DNA from: Bacteroidia bacterium
GTDB taxonomy: Bacteria > Bacteroidota > Bacteroidia > UKL13-3
DNA: 34,042 nucleotides
Direction: 5' to 3'
Assembly (NCBI GenBank): GCA_023151275.1
Contig: JAKLJI010000033.1
Location: 1-34,042 of the forward strand
This document shows positions 8,748-16,287 of this stretch, piece after piece. Position 1 is the first letter of the stretch; each line of letters starts with the position of its first letter. Both the position numbers and the translations under genes were made by a program. Below the pieces are notes generated by a model that saw only the letters and a program-made list of their open reading frames with translations, was not told the DNA's origin and ran no database searches.

Positions 8748-9326
8748 ATGAAACGCAGAACGCTCATCAAATCGGCCATACTTGCTGCATTCGCAGGTGC
8801 TGCAGGATACGGAGGCTGGCAAGCTTACCGGATTTTTAAAACTCCGGATGTTGCCGACCTCAAGAATCACCTGCCTTTAATTAACGCGCTGGCGCAAACC
8901 ATCATTCCCAAAACGGCAGACTCGCCGGGTGCGGGGGATGTGAATGCCGCAGCCCATATCGTTAGAATGGTTCAATTAGCCAGTGATAAAAAAACACAGA
9001 ATAGTTTTGTAAATGGCCTTGCAGACATTGCCAATGCTGCATATAGCCGTTACAACAAAGCCTTTGAAAACTGTAGTCCCCAACAACAAGCAGAACTGCT
9101 TACAGAAGCGCAAAATTCTGGAAAACCCTGGAAAGGTTCTTTAGGAAAGGTTCAGCAAAAACTGCTGGGAAATTCCTTTTTTACCACCCTCAAAGAACTA
9201 AGCTGTGAAGCTTGGTGTACTTCTGCAGAAGGCATGAATCAAGGTTTAGCATACGATTATGTTCCTGGTTCATTCCAGGGATGCGTTCCCCTGGCACCGG
9301 GTCAAAAATCATGGGCCACCAAATAA
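8748..9326 (+). CDS. Gluconate 2-dehydrogenase subunit 3 family protein (Tat-exported)
   Basis: The product has 192 residues. The N-terminus is a twin-arginine signal (KRRTLIK followed by an Ala/Gly-rich hydrophobic stretch to about 23). The family signature appears at 43-72 (LINALAQTIIPKTADSPGAG, then DVNAAAHI) and near the C-terminus (GMNQGLAYDYVPGSFQGC, 162-179). In characterised relatives this small subunit binds the flavoprotein large subunit and carries the export signal for both. The next gene, a GMC flavoprotein without a signal peptide, starts one base after this stop, which fits such a complex. The cytochrome c subunit found with some relatives is absent from the window. The substrate is unknown; the gluconate name is a family label only. 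Confidence 0.9.
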   Translation: MKRRTLIKSAILAAFAGAAGYGGWQAYRIFKTPDVADLKNHLPLINALAQTIIPKTADSPGAGDVNAAAHIVRMVQLASDKKTQNSFVNGLADIANAAYSRYNKAFENCSPQQQAELLTEAQNSGKPWKGSLGKVQQKLLGNSFFTTLKELSCEAWCTSAEGMNQGLAYDYVPGSFQGCVPLAPGQKSWATK

Positions 9327-9327
9327 C

Positions 9328-11079
9328 ATGAGTACAATAGATAGTTTATCAAACGACAGTTTACATACGGATAGCCTTTACTTGAATACAGGGAAAGGAA
9401 AAGCCACCCATTATTTTGATGCCATTGTTGTGGGTTCCGGTATAAGTGGTGGATTCGCAGCAAAAGAGCTTTGTGAAAAGGGATTGAAAACCTTGGTAAT
9501 AGAGCGTGGAAGAAAGGTGGAACATATCACCGATTATCCAACAGCCATGCTGAATCCCTGGCAATTTGAAAACCGGCTTCATGTAACCGATAACGACAAA
9601 AAACAGCAACCCATTCAAAGCGCTGTTGCCGATGAAAGCACCAAGCATTTCTTTGTGAATGATTTGGAGCATCCGTATATCCAGGAAAAGCCCTTTTTAT
9701 GGATTCGGGGTTATCAAACAGGTGGACGCTCTTTAACCTGGGGTAGGCAATGTTACCGGCTTAGCGAATTTGATTTGGAAGCCAATGCCAAGGAAGGCAT
9801 AGGGGTTGATTGGCCGGTTCGCTACAAAGACATTGCTCCCTGGTATGATTATGCGGAGCAGTTTGTTGGCGTAAGTGGCCAGAATGAAGGGCTACCGCAA
9901 TTGCCAGATGGGCAATTCTTGGACCCCATGGAAATGAATTGCATTGAACGTCACCTGCGTGAAAGCAACCAAAAACATTTTCCCGACCGCTTGATTACCA
10001 TTGCCCGAGTAGCCAACTTAACCAAAGGTTTGAAAGGCAGAGGACCTTGCCAATTCAGAAACCTGTGCGCAAGAGGTTGTCCGTTTAGTGGTTATTTCAG
10101 CAGCAACTCCGCAAGTTTACCAGCTGCCTTTGCCACCGGAAATCTGAGCTTACTAAACGATGCAATCGTTATGGAGGTTATGGTTGATAAAGAAACAGGT
10201 AAGGCAACCGGAGTTCGGGTAATGGATGCACATACCCATGAAATAACCGAATACTTTGCTTCCCTTATTTTCCTAAATGCATCTACCATCAATACAACTG
10301 CCATTTTACTTCAATCCATCTCAGAACGTCATCCGGATGGACTAGGAAACGGAAGCGGACAAGTTGGAAAAAACCTCATGGATCATCCCTATGGCGGGGG
10401 TGCTTATGGCGAACACGACGATTTCAAAGACCAGTACTACAAAGGAAGAAGGCCCGCAGGTGTTTATGTCCCCAGGTTTCAGAATATTCCCGGAGATTCC
10501 ATAAGCCGAAAATACAAAAGAGGTTTTGGCTACCAGGGCGATGGAGAACGCGCAGAGTGGCCTGACCGTATGAAAATGGAGGATGGATTTGGAGCTTCAT
10601 TCAAAGAAAAACTTACCACACCGGGACCTTGGACTTTTTGGATGATTGCAAGGGGAGAATGCCTTCCTTACGAAACCAATCGTGTTACGTTGGATAAGGA
10701 ACAAAAAGACCAATGGGGCCTCCCCTTGGTTCGTGTTAATTTTGAATTCGGTGAAAACGAAAAAGCCATGGTAGATGACCAAAAACGCCATGCCGAAGAA
10801 ATGCTCGAAAAAGCAGGATTCAAAAACATACGCTCTTTTTACTACAATACAACCGGTGGCAGAGCTGTTCATGAAATGGGAACTGCTCGCATGGGCAAAG
10901 ACCCCAAAACCTCGGTTGTGAATGGATTCAACCAACTGCATGAGGTACCCAATGTGTACATTACCGATGGTAGCTTTATGAGCTCGAGTTCTTGCATCAA
11001 CCCTTCCCTCACCTATTTGGCATTTACGGCCAGGGCTTGTGCACACGCTGTTGAAGAATTGAAAAAAGGGGGAGCATGA
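9328..11079 (+). CDS. GMC-family FAD-dependent oxidoreductase (sugar/alcohol dehydrogenase large subunit)
   Basis: The product has 583 residues from the ATG at 9328, one base after the previous stop. A longer frame from 9259 overlaps that gene and adds unrelated residues. Features by residue: the dinucleotide-binding motif GSGISG (36-41) ending in an acidic residue (VIERG); GGRSLTWGR (132-140); three cysteines in CQFRNLCARGC (241, 247, 251); the C-terminal GMC region with catalytic-type His515 (HEMGTARMG) and Asn558 (INPSLT). The spacing of the three Cys resembles the [3Fe-4S] segment of bacterial FAD-glucose dehydrogenase, so an iron-sulfur relay is possible. It lacks a signal peptide and probably crosses the membrane with the Tat-targeted subunit. 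The substrate is unknown. Confidence 0.92.
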   Translation: MSTIDSLSNDSLHTDSLYLNTGKGKATHYFDAIVVGSGISGGFAAKELCEKGLKTLVIERGRKVEHITDYPTAMLNPWQFENRLHVTDNDKKQQPIQSAVADESTKHFFVNDLEHPYIQEKPFLWIRGYQTGGRSLTWGRQCYRLSEFDLEANAKEGIGVDWPVRYKDIAPWYDYAEQFVGVSGQNEGLPQLPDGQFLDPMEMNCIERHLRESNQKHFPDRLITIARVANLTKGLKGRGPCQFRNLCARGCPFSGYFSSNSASLPAAFATGNLSLLNDAIVMEVMVDKETGKATGVRVMDAHTHEITEYFASLIFLNASTINTTAILLQSISERHPDGLGNGSGQVGKNLMDHPYGGGAYGEHDDFKDQYYKGRRPAGVYVPRFQNIPGDSISRKYKRGFGYQGDGERAEWPDRMKMEDGFGASFKEKLTTPGPWTFWMIARGECLPYETNRVTLDKEQKDQWGLPLVRVNFEFGENEKAMVDDQKRHAEEMLEKAGFKNIRSFYYNTTGGRAVHEMGTARMGKDPKTSVVNGFNQLHEVPNVYITDGSFMSSSSCINPSLTYLAFTARACAHAVEELKKGGA

Positions 11080-12347
11080 TTTCCCAAGGTGATTCTTTAG
11101 AAACCCTTAAACTAAAATGCCTTGCGCTGGCCAAAAATTACGAAACCGTATTTTGTTTGGATAGTCATCAACAAGAGGCAGCTTGCGGCATAGGGCGCTA
11201 TGAATTTTTGATTGCCTTGGGTAGCAAAAAAGAACTCATTTCCTCTATAGGTAATGCTTTTGAAAAACTACAAGCCTTTTACGATGAGAATAAAGGGGAA
11301 TGGATTTTTAATGGATTGGCTTACGACCTAAAAAATGAGCTCGAAAAACTGCATTCCATTCATGCCGACCCCATAGAATTTCCTGCACTATTCGCATTTG
11401 TTCCAGAGCATTGGTTGAGTATTGACAAGTCTGGAAAATGTGAGTCGTCTGTTGATTTTCCCGACCTGGATTCCGTACCCTTACCTACTCCTGTTCTGGC
11501 ATTATCAGGCATTCAATTCAAGCGCAAGGAAAGCGAAGAATCCTATTGCAGAAAGGTGAATCAAATTCGGGAACATATTCGCAATGGCGACGTGTATGAA
11601 CTGAATTATTGCACTGAGTTTTTTGCTGAAGGCGTTCAACTCGAGCCCTATTCCATTTATCAAAAACTTCGAACTTTATCGCCAACACCCTTTTCAGCAT
11701 TTGTTCGAATAAAAAACAAGTACTTGCTTGGTGCAAGTCCGGAACGATTTTTATTAAAAACAGGAAATAACCTATACAGTCAACCCATCAAAGGAACCTC
11801 AGCCCGGTTTGAGGACAAAGCAGCAGATGAATCATCAAAAGCAAAATTGCTGGAATCGGAAAAAGAGCGGGCAGAAAATCTAATGATTACCGATTTGGTG
11901 CGCAATGATTTGGCCAGAAGTTGCAAAACAGGCAGCATTCAGGTTGAGGAGTTGTTTGGCATTTATAGTTTCAGGCAGGTTCATCAAATGATAAGCACTA
12001 TTCGGGGCGAGTTAAAACCAGAAATTCATCCCGTACAAGCAATTGCCAATGCTTTTCCCATGGGCAGCATGACCGGTGCTCCCAAGGTGATGTCGATGAA
12101 ATTGATTGAACAATATGAAGAAACGCGACGAGGTTGGTACAGTGGGGCTTTGGGTTATTGCAATCCGGAAGCTGATTTTGATTTGAATGTGGTAATCCGG
12201 AGTTTACAATACAATGCCGAAAACCAGTATCTCAATTTTGAAGTGGGTTCGGCTATCACCTTCGATTCTGTAGCTGAAGATGAATACCGGGAATGTTTGT
12301 TAAAGGCAAAAGCCATGCTTCGGGTATTGAATGCAGAAATTGCTTGA
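11076..12347 (+). CDS. pabB: Aminodeoxychorismate synthase component I
   Basis: This is a 423-residue chorismate-binding enzyme. It makes 4-amino-4-deoxychorismate from chorismate and ammonia, the first step to p-aminobenzoate for folate. The chorismate-binding domain covers about 150-420. It includes QPIKGT (236-241), GSMTGAPKVMSMKL (330-343), RRGWYSGALGY and the C-terminal GSAITFDS. The Lys at 239 in PIKGT is the residue that distinguishes PabB (covalent lysine mechanism) from anthranilate synthase TrpE, which has PIAGT. Its ATG overlaps the GMC oxidoreductase stop by 4 bases (ATGA), an unusual partner. No glutaminase (PabA) or lyase (PabC) gene is next to it. The first ~130 residues are divergent, as is common in this family. 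Confidence 0.92.
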   Translation: MISQGDSLETLKLKCLALAKNYETVFCLDSHQQEAACGIGRYEFLIALGSKKELISSIGNAFEKLQAFYDENKGEWIFNGLAYDLKNELEKLHSIHADPIEFPALFAFVPEHWLSIDKSGKCESSVDFPDLDSVPLPTPVLALSGIQFKRKESEESYCRKVNQIREHIRNGDVYELNYCTEFFAEGVQLEPYSIYQKLRTLSPTPFSAFVRIKNKYLLGASPERFLLKTGNNLYSQPIKGTSARFEDKAADESSKAKLLESEKERAENLMITDLVRNDLARSCKTGSIQVEELFGIYSFRQVHQMISTIRGELKPEIHPVQAIANAFPMGSMTGAPKVMSMKLIEQYEETRRGWYSGALGYCNPEADFDLNVVIRSLQYNAENQYLNFEVGSAITFDSVAEDEYRECLLKAKAMLRVLNAEIA

Positions 12348-12380
12348 TTGAAAGGCAGTAAATTGTAGCTATGGCGATGG

Positions 12381-12700
12381 CTATTGGCGATGGCTGTTTG
12401 ATTTCGTGAACGATTTGAATTTCTGGGCTTTTGGCCATTTGCTTTTGGCCTTTGGCTTTGTTTTCGTAAATGAATTTGAATTGTGGAACTATGCCTTTTG
12501 GCTATTGGCGATGGCTTTTTAGGTGCAGGAACGATTTTCATTTCTGGGCTATTGGCCATTTGCTATTGGCCTTTTCCGTAAACGAATTTGAATTGTGGAA
12601 CTATGCCTTTGGGCTATTGGCGATGGATTTTTAGGGGCAGGAACGATTTTCAATTCGGGGCTTTTAGCCTTTTGCTTTTTCCGCCTTCGGCGGATTGGTC
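12381..12700. repeat. Degenerate tandem repeat, ~112-121-base unit
   Basis: Units begin with ctattggcgatgg at 12381, 12502 and 12614 (periods 121 and 112). Each runs through an aacgattt block, a 'ctgggct...ggccatttgc' block and 'gaatttgaattgtggaac'. The third unit diverges after about 60 bases. A fourth partial unit beginning tttttaggggcaggaacg recurs at 12901, after the hairpin pair, 273 bases from its counterpart at 12628. Unit lengths are not multiples of three, which argues against coding. The copy is at 29405-29724. Confidence 0.7.
12680..12694. terminator. Candidate hairpin terminator 3' of pabB
   Basis: tccgcc-ttc-ggcgga is a perfect 6-base stem with a 3-base loop. It is preceded by five T and followed within six bases by tctttt. 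It is 333 bases beyond the pabB stop, inside the tandem repeat. A decayed version (ccgccttcgcc) occurs at 12954-12964, so it may be part of the repeat unit rather than a dedicated terminator. The copy is at 29704-29718. Confidence 0.35.
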
Positions 12701-12738
12701 TTTTAACATCTTCAAGAAATTTAAATCGTTCATGTAAA

Positions 12739-12762
12739 TTTTGGCTATAGCTATAGCCAAAA
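12739..12762. repeat. 24-base perfect palindrome
   Basis: The dyad is centred between 12750 and 12751. Its core, ttggctatagctatagccaa at 12741-12760, is extended by tt on the left and aa on the right. It is built from the same ggctat/atagcc words as the flanking tandem repeat, so it may have arisen from a local inversion of repeat material. The copy is at 29763-29786. Confidence 0.65.
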
Positions 12763-12795
12763 GCCATAGCCAGAAATCAAAGCTATCGCCTAAAT

Positions 12796-12896
12796 CCCTT
12801 GCTAGGGTATTGGAATAATGCCACCCCTAACGGGGTTATTATTTGAAAATATTATAATAATTGCTCTTTCTACAATATTGCCACCCCTAATGGGGT
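12796..12896. repeat. Paired CCCC/GGGG mini-hairpins spaced 60 bases
   Basis: ccacccctaacggggtt (12821-12837) and ccacccctaatggggtt (12881-12897) each form an acccc/ggggt stem with a 4-base loop, at 12823-12836 and 12883-12896, exactly 60 bases apart. A shorter ccct-tgct-aggg stem lies at 12796-12807. Each of the two main hairpins is preceded by aatgcc or attgcc. The DNA between them is very AT-rich (ttgaaaatattataataatt). There are only two units and no spacer-repeat architecture, so this is not a CRISPR. The copy is at 29820-29920. Confidence 0.65.
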
Positions 12897-13046
12897 TGAC
12901 TTTTTAGGGGCAGGAACGATTTTCAATTCTGGGCCATTGGCCTTTTGCTTTTTCCGCCTTCGCCAGATTGGCCTATACGTTTCACATTGAGATTTTTGAG
13001 CGATGGCGATGGCTTTATGATTTCATGCTCGGTTTATTAACGGGAA

Positions 13047-13069
13047 CGGGCGGACCAATGGTCCGCCCG
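13047..13069. terminator. Strong 10-base-pair hairpin, shared 3' end of convergent operons
   Basis: cgggcggacc (13047-13056), loop aat, ggtccgcccg (13060-13069). The pairing is perfect and GC-rich. It sits 14 bases past the metallophosphoesterase stop on the minus strand and could also stop pabB read-through. No long T-run follows on either strand, so termination is inferred from stem and position. The copy is at 30071-30093. Confidence 0.6.
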
Positions 13070-13082
13070 CATCAGAAAATCT

Positions 13083-14408
13083 TTAAGCTCTAAACAGGGT
13101 GAAGACGGTAATCTCCGGAAGGATTCCTACCCTACCGGGATATCCAATAAATCCATATCCTCGGTTCACATAAATCATTTGTCTGTCAACATGGTATAAA
13201 TCTGCCCACTGCTTGTACATGTATTGACTCGGACTCCAACGAATATTGCCCATTTCAACCCCGAACTGAAAACCATGTGTATGCCCTGAGAAGGTAAGGT
13301 CTATGTCCTTATAGTCTTTACTCACCACCTTATCAAAATAACTTGGATCATGCGACATCAACAATTTAACCGGAACATCAGGCATGCCCTGCATGGCTTT
13401 TCCTACATCTCCGTACTTCTGGAAACGGCTTCTATCACCCCAGTTTTCAATGCCGATAAGACCTATCCGTTTGTTTTCCTTTTCAAGTAGCACATGCTCA
13501 TTTCGAAGCAAATTCCAGCCCATTTCTTTTTGCATGTAACAGAGGTCGTCTAAATTCTTCTGCTTGGCCTCCGGAGATTTCCAATTGTTCACATAGTCGC
13601 CGTAATCGTGATTTCCAAGCACTGAATAAACCCCCATTGGCGATTTTATTTCACTGAACATTTGCTGGTATTCAATCAACTCTTCTGCCCTATTGTTCAC
13701 AATATCACCTGTGAACAAGGTAATATGGGCTTTTTGTTCCTTGATTAACTTTATGCCTTGATAAACCGCATCTTTATTGGTAAAACTCCCGCTATGCACA
13801 TCCGAAATCTGAAGAATTTTAATGCCGTCAAAAGCCTCAGGAAGTTTAGGGATAACCAAATCGTGTCGCCTTACCTGGTAATTGTAGGCACCGGTGTACA
13901 TGCCACGGGTAAGGAAAACCAAAGGTACGGTCCCTGCAATAATTCCGGCCTTGGCTATGAATTCAGAACGTGAAATGCGCTTTTCTTCGGGTTCAATCGA
14001 CTCTTCAATTTCCTCTTCTTCTTCATCCTCCTCATCAGCAATTACCGCCTTTTTGTTTTTTCCGGCAAACAAACGCCTTAGGCGATGCCAGCACCACATC
14101 AAACCACGCTTTACGTCATCAATTACCATGAATAAAAAGCTAACCGATTTGGAGCCATAAACCACAATCAAAAAACCAGTAAAAAGTGTTCTCAATTCGC
14201 GCATCATAGCCACCTTATCATTCAGCATTACCAGAATAATAAATACCAAACTTAAGGTGGGAATCAACCAGTAAATTCCAAAAATCAGTCCTTGGGTAAA
14301 CTTTGAACGCTTGCGAATAAGCACTTTAAAAGCCTGCCAAACATAGGTATCTACAATCAATACCAGTAACAGAAAATAGAGAATCAGCTTAATCTTAAAT
14401 ACTGCCAT
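13083..14408 (-). CDS. Membrane-anchored metallophosphoesterase (calcineurin-like, YkuE/YaeI type)
   Basis: The product has 441 residues. Hydrophobic segments lie at about 5-27, 38-62 and 76-96. A basic stretch and then a very acidic linker follow (about 124-143, almost all Asp/Glu). A further hydrophobic segment at about 151-168 precedes the catalytic domain. The five metallophosphoesterase motifs are complete: D203-x-H205 (SDVH), GD at 234-235, GNHD at 265-268, SH at 352-353 and GHTHG at 375-379. These residues hold two metal ions in the family. It starts one base after the aldo/keto reductase stop, so the two form an operon. The substrate is unknown; relatives act on phosphodiester or lipid-headgroup bonds near the membrane. 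A terminator-like hairpin follows. Confidence 0.92.
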   Translation of the reverse strand: MAVFKIKLILYFLLLVLIVDTYVWQAFKVLIRKRSKFTQGLIFGIYWLIPTLSLVFIILVMLNDKVAMMRELRTLFTGFLIVVYGSKSVSFLFMVIDDVKRGLMWCWHRLRRLFAGKNKKAVIADEEDEEEEEIEESIEPEEKRISRSEFIAKAGIIAGTVPLVFLTRGMYTGAYNYQVRRHDLVIPKLPEAFDGIKILQISDVHSGSFTNKDAVYQGIKLIKEQKAHITLFTGDIVNNRAEELIEYQQMFSEIKSPMGVYSVLGNHDYGDYVNNWKSPEAKQKNLDDLCYMQKEMGWNLLRNEHVLLEKENKRIGLIGIENWGDRSRFQKYGDVGKAMQGMPDVPVKLLMSHDPSYFDKVVSKDYKDIDLTFSGHTHGFQFGVEMGNIRWSPSQYMYKQWADLYHVDRQMIYVNRGYGFIGYPGRVGILPEITVFTLFRA

Positions 14409-14409
14409 A

Positions 14410-15420
14410 CTAGTATCCGCGCTTGATTATGCCATAACCAATTCGCGCGCCCGTGTACTGATCAACCGGAGCATTGTTAAGAATGCCTTCTATCCGCTCC
14501 ATAATATCGGCACTCAATTCCAGTTTTAAACAACCCAAATTAGAATCTACTTGTGAAGGGCGAGAAGCTCCTGTGATGCAAGAGCTAATTGGCTTTTTGG
14601 TTAGTATCCATGCCAAAGCAAGTTCACCCAGAGTTGCGTTCAATTCATGAGCAAGCGCTTCAAGTTTATCTTGCAAATCCCAGTATTCTTCTGTCATTCG
14701 CTTTGTAGGAAACCAAGCATTCATAACCGTTGATGCCAGGCGGCTATCTTCTGGCGTATGGTTGCGACGGTATTTTCCGGTTAATAATCCTTGTGCTAGC
14801 GGAGAATAAACCACCAAACCCAGGCCTTCTTTTTCGCACACATCCATTACATCTGTTTCAAGTCCGCGATTTAGCATGTTGTAAACCGGTTGATTGGAAA
14901 TGGGCTTGCGCCATCCATTCTTTTCGCAAATACGCATGGCATTGGTAATTTGAACGGCTGTCCATTGGCTAACTCCCCAATGCAAAATCAAGCCACGCTC
15001 AACCAGATTATGCATGGCATAGCAGGTTTCTTCCAAGGGAGTATCGATGTCATACCGATGGCACTGGTACAAATCAATATAATCGGTTTGAAGACGTTTC
15101 AACGAGGCCTCGCAAGCATTGCGGATATGGCGCATGGACAAGCCTTGAGTCATCCAATGGTCGGACATAGGACCAAAGACTTTGGTTGCAAGAATTACCT
15201 CTTCCCGGCGGATGGTCTGAATAAATTCACCCAATACCTTTTCACTTTCACCCCTGTTGTACATATCGGCTGTATCCAGAAAATTTATTCCGGAATCAAC
15301 CGCTTTTTTAAGCACTTCAAATGCAGTTTGTTTTTCAATGCCAAGTCCGGTGGTTAACCAGGTGCCCAAGCTAATTTCAGACACCATCAACCCAGAGTTT
15401 CCAAGATTCCTGTATTTCAT
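14410..15420 (-). CDS. Aldo/keto reductase (Kv-beta/YghZ-like)
   Basis: The product has 336 residues from the ATG at 15420 (MKYRNLGNSGLMVSE), the usual start of this family. A longer frame to 15549 adds 43 unconserved residues across the promoter region and is rejected. It is an NADPH-dependent TIM-barrel enzyme. The catalytic tetrad is visible as Asp49 (FLDTADMY), Tyr54, Lys80 (LATK) and His121 (YQCHRYD). The GVSQW segment and the C-terminal NADP-binding stretch ITGASRPSQVDSN are also present. The sequence is closest in style to the potassium-channel-beta-like and YghZ group, whose members reduce aldehydes such as glyceraldehyde 3-phosphate. The real substrate here is unknown. It is first in a two-gene operon with the metallophosphoesterase and divergent from mtgA. 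Confidence 0.92.
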   Translation of the reverse strand: MKYRNLGNSGLMVSEISLGTWLTTGLGIEKQTAFEVLKKAVDSGINFLDTADMYNRGESEKVLGEFIQTIRREEVILATKVFGPMSDHWMTQGLSMRHIRNACEASLKRLQTDYIDLYQCHRYDIDTPLEETCYAMHNLVERGLILHWGVSQWTAVQITNAMRICEKNGWRKPISNQPVYNMLNRGLETDVMDVCEKEGLGLVVYSPLAQGLLTGKYRRNHTPEDSRLASTVMNAWFPTKRMTEEYWDLQDKLEALAHELNATLGELALAWILTKKPISSCITGASRPSQVDSNLGCLKLELSADIMERIEGILNNAPVDQYTGARIGYGIIKRGY

Positions 15421-15437
15421 ATTTATATTCTTGTTTT

Positions 15438-15445
15438 CAAAAATA
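15438..15445 (-). promoter_or_regulatory. Candidate -7 box (TAnnTTTG) for the aldo/keto reductase operon
   Basis: On the minus strand this reads TATTTTTG, a full match to the Bacteroidota -7 element. It lies 18 bases before the chosen ATG at 15420, which supports that start. No good TTTG is seen 19 bases further upstream, so it is only half a promoter by consensus. The copy is at 32462-32469. Confidence 0.45.
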
Positions 15446-15457
15446 GGGTTTCCATAT

Positions 15458-15474
15458 GGGTTTTGAGAAAACCC
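15458..15474. promoter_or_regulatory. Hairpin/dyad in the divergent aldo/keto reductase-mtgA promoter region
   Basis: gggtttt-gag-aaaaccc is a perfect 7-base inverted repeat with a 3-base centre. It lies upstream of the candidate -7 box of the minus-strand gene and about 85 bases upstream of mtgA. Its place between divergent promoters suits an operator, but no cognate regulator is identified. The copy is at 32482-32498. Confidence 0.35.
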
Positions 15475-15558
15475 GGCTTGTCTGATTTTGGAGAAATTCC
15501 CCACAAGAAAAAGGAAAGTACCGTTTGAATTCCCTTTCAATTTTATCATCTTGCACCC

Positions 15559-16287
15559 ATGGGAAGGACTTCAAAGGCAATAGGAAAGAAACTGGTAAAA
15601 CTCAGAGACTTCCTCTGGAGAGTTACCCTCCTGTTGTTTCAGTTAAGTTTATTTTTCATTATCATCTACCGGGTTTTACCTGTACCCATCACACCATTGC
15701 CTATTGTTCGTTTTTTTGAACAAGCCTTTGGCCCTGACCCAGTTCGGTTAAAGAAGGATTGGGAACCGATAGAAAAATTGGGAAAACCAATTTGCCTGGC
15801 TGCCATTACTTCAGAGGACCCTCGCTTTTTTGAGCATGTTGGCTTTGATTTTGAGCAAATTTGGGATTCTATTGAAAAAAGTTTCAAAAAAGGGAAAAGG
15901 CCCAGAGGTGCCTCTACCATATCCCAACAAACGGCTAAAAACCTGTTTTTTACTCCCAGCCGAAGCTGGATTCGTAAGATTCTGGAGGTGTATGTGACGG
16001 TTTGCCTGGAAACACTCTGGACAAAAAAACGAATTCTTGAGGTTTACCTGAATATTATTGAAATGGGTAAGGGAGTTTATGGTGCCGAAGCTGCTGCGCA
16101 ATTCTATTTTCAAAAACCGGCCAATGAATTAAGCAATCGTCAAGCTGCGGCCATAGTTGCTTGTTTTCCCAACCCACGCAGGTGGCAGGCCAATAATCCA
16201 AGTCGTTACATCAAAAGAAAACAGCAGATTATTGTCCGCTTTATGGACAAGATTCCGGATTTACCTTGGGATACCAAGGGAGATTGA
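15559..16287 (+). CDS. mtgA: Monofunctional peptidoglycan glycosyltransferase
   Basis: The product has 242 residues, the normal length for MtgA. A short basic cytoplasmic tail and one TM helix (about 20-40) precede a single GT51 domain. Motif 1 is AITSEDPRFFEHVGFD, with catalytic Glu86 and Asp87. Motif 2 is RGASTISQQTAKNLFF. Motif 3 includes KKRILEVYLNIIEMGKGVYG, with the second Glu at 161. It polymerises lipid II glycan strands at the outer face of the inner membrane. No transpeptidase domain follows, which separates it from class A PBPs. It is divergent from the aldo/keto reductase gene, with 138 bases between starts, and stands alone on its strand. The ATG at 15559 is the only sensible start. 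Confidence 0.95.
   Translation: MGRTSKAIGKKLVKLRDFLWRVTLLLFQLSLFFIIIYRVLPVPITPLPIVRFFEQAFGPDPVRLKKDWEPIEKLGKPICLAAITSEDPRFFEHVGFDFEQIWDSIEKSFKKGKRPRGASTISQQTAKNLFFTPSRSWIRKILEVYVTVCLETLWTKKRILEVYLNIIEMGKGVYGAEAAAQFYFQKPANELSNRQAAAIVACFPNPRRWQANNPSRYIKRKQQIIVRFMDKIPDLPWDTKGD

Larger units (their letters stand above)
12348..13082. other. Non-coding convergent intergenic block with repeats
   Basis: This stretch lies between the 3' ends of pabB and the metallophosphoesterase gene. It holds a degenerate tandem repeat (12381-12700, with a further partial unit at 12901-12975), a hairpin pair at 12796-12896, a 24-base palindrome and a terminator-like hairpin. Several long open frames here arise from repeated ggccaa/ggctat words and change frame from unit to unit, so none is called as a gene. 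Confidence 0.75.

Noticed and set aside
8670-8870. N-terminal extension of the response regulator
   Set aside because: It would run antisense into the signal-peptide region of the opposing gene. Receiver domains start at MGERIDILLLEDD.
9259-9327. N-terminal extension of the GMC oxidoreductase
   Set aside because: It overlaps the end of the subunit 3 gene in another frame. The internal ATG one base after that stop fits the family start.
12155-12767. Minus-strand frames of 134, 60 and 72 residues with KSPE..PSPIA-type repeats
   Set aside because: They are translations of the degenerate tandem repeat. Unit lengths of 121 and 112 shift frame and there is no sign of coding selection.
12796-12900. 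Hairpin pair as a CRISPR array
   Set aside because: Only two 17-base repeats, no further units and no cas genes.
15421-15549. N-terminal extension of the aldo/keto reductase
   Set aside because: It crosses a full -7 promoter match and a dyad. The conserved family N-terminus begins at 15420.
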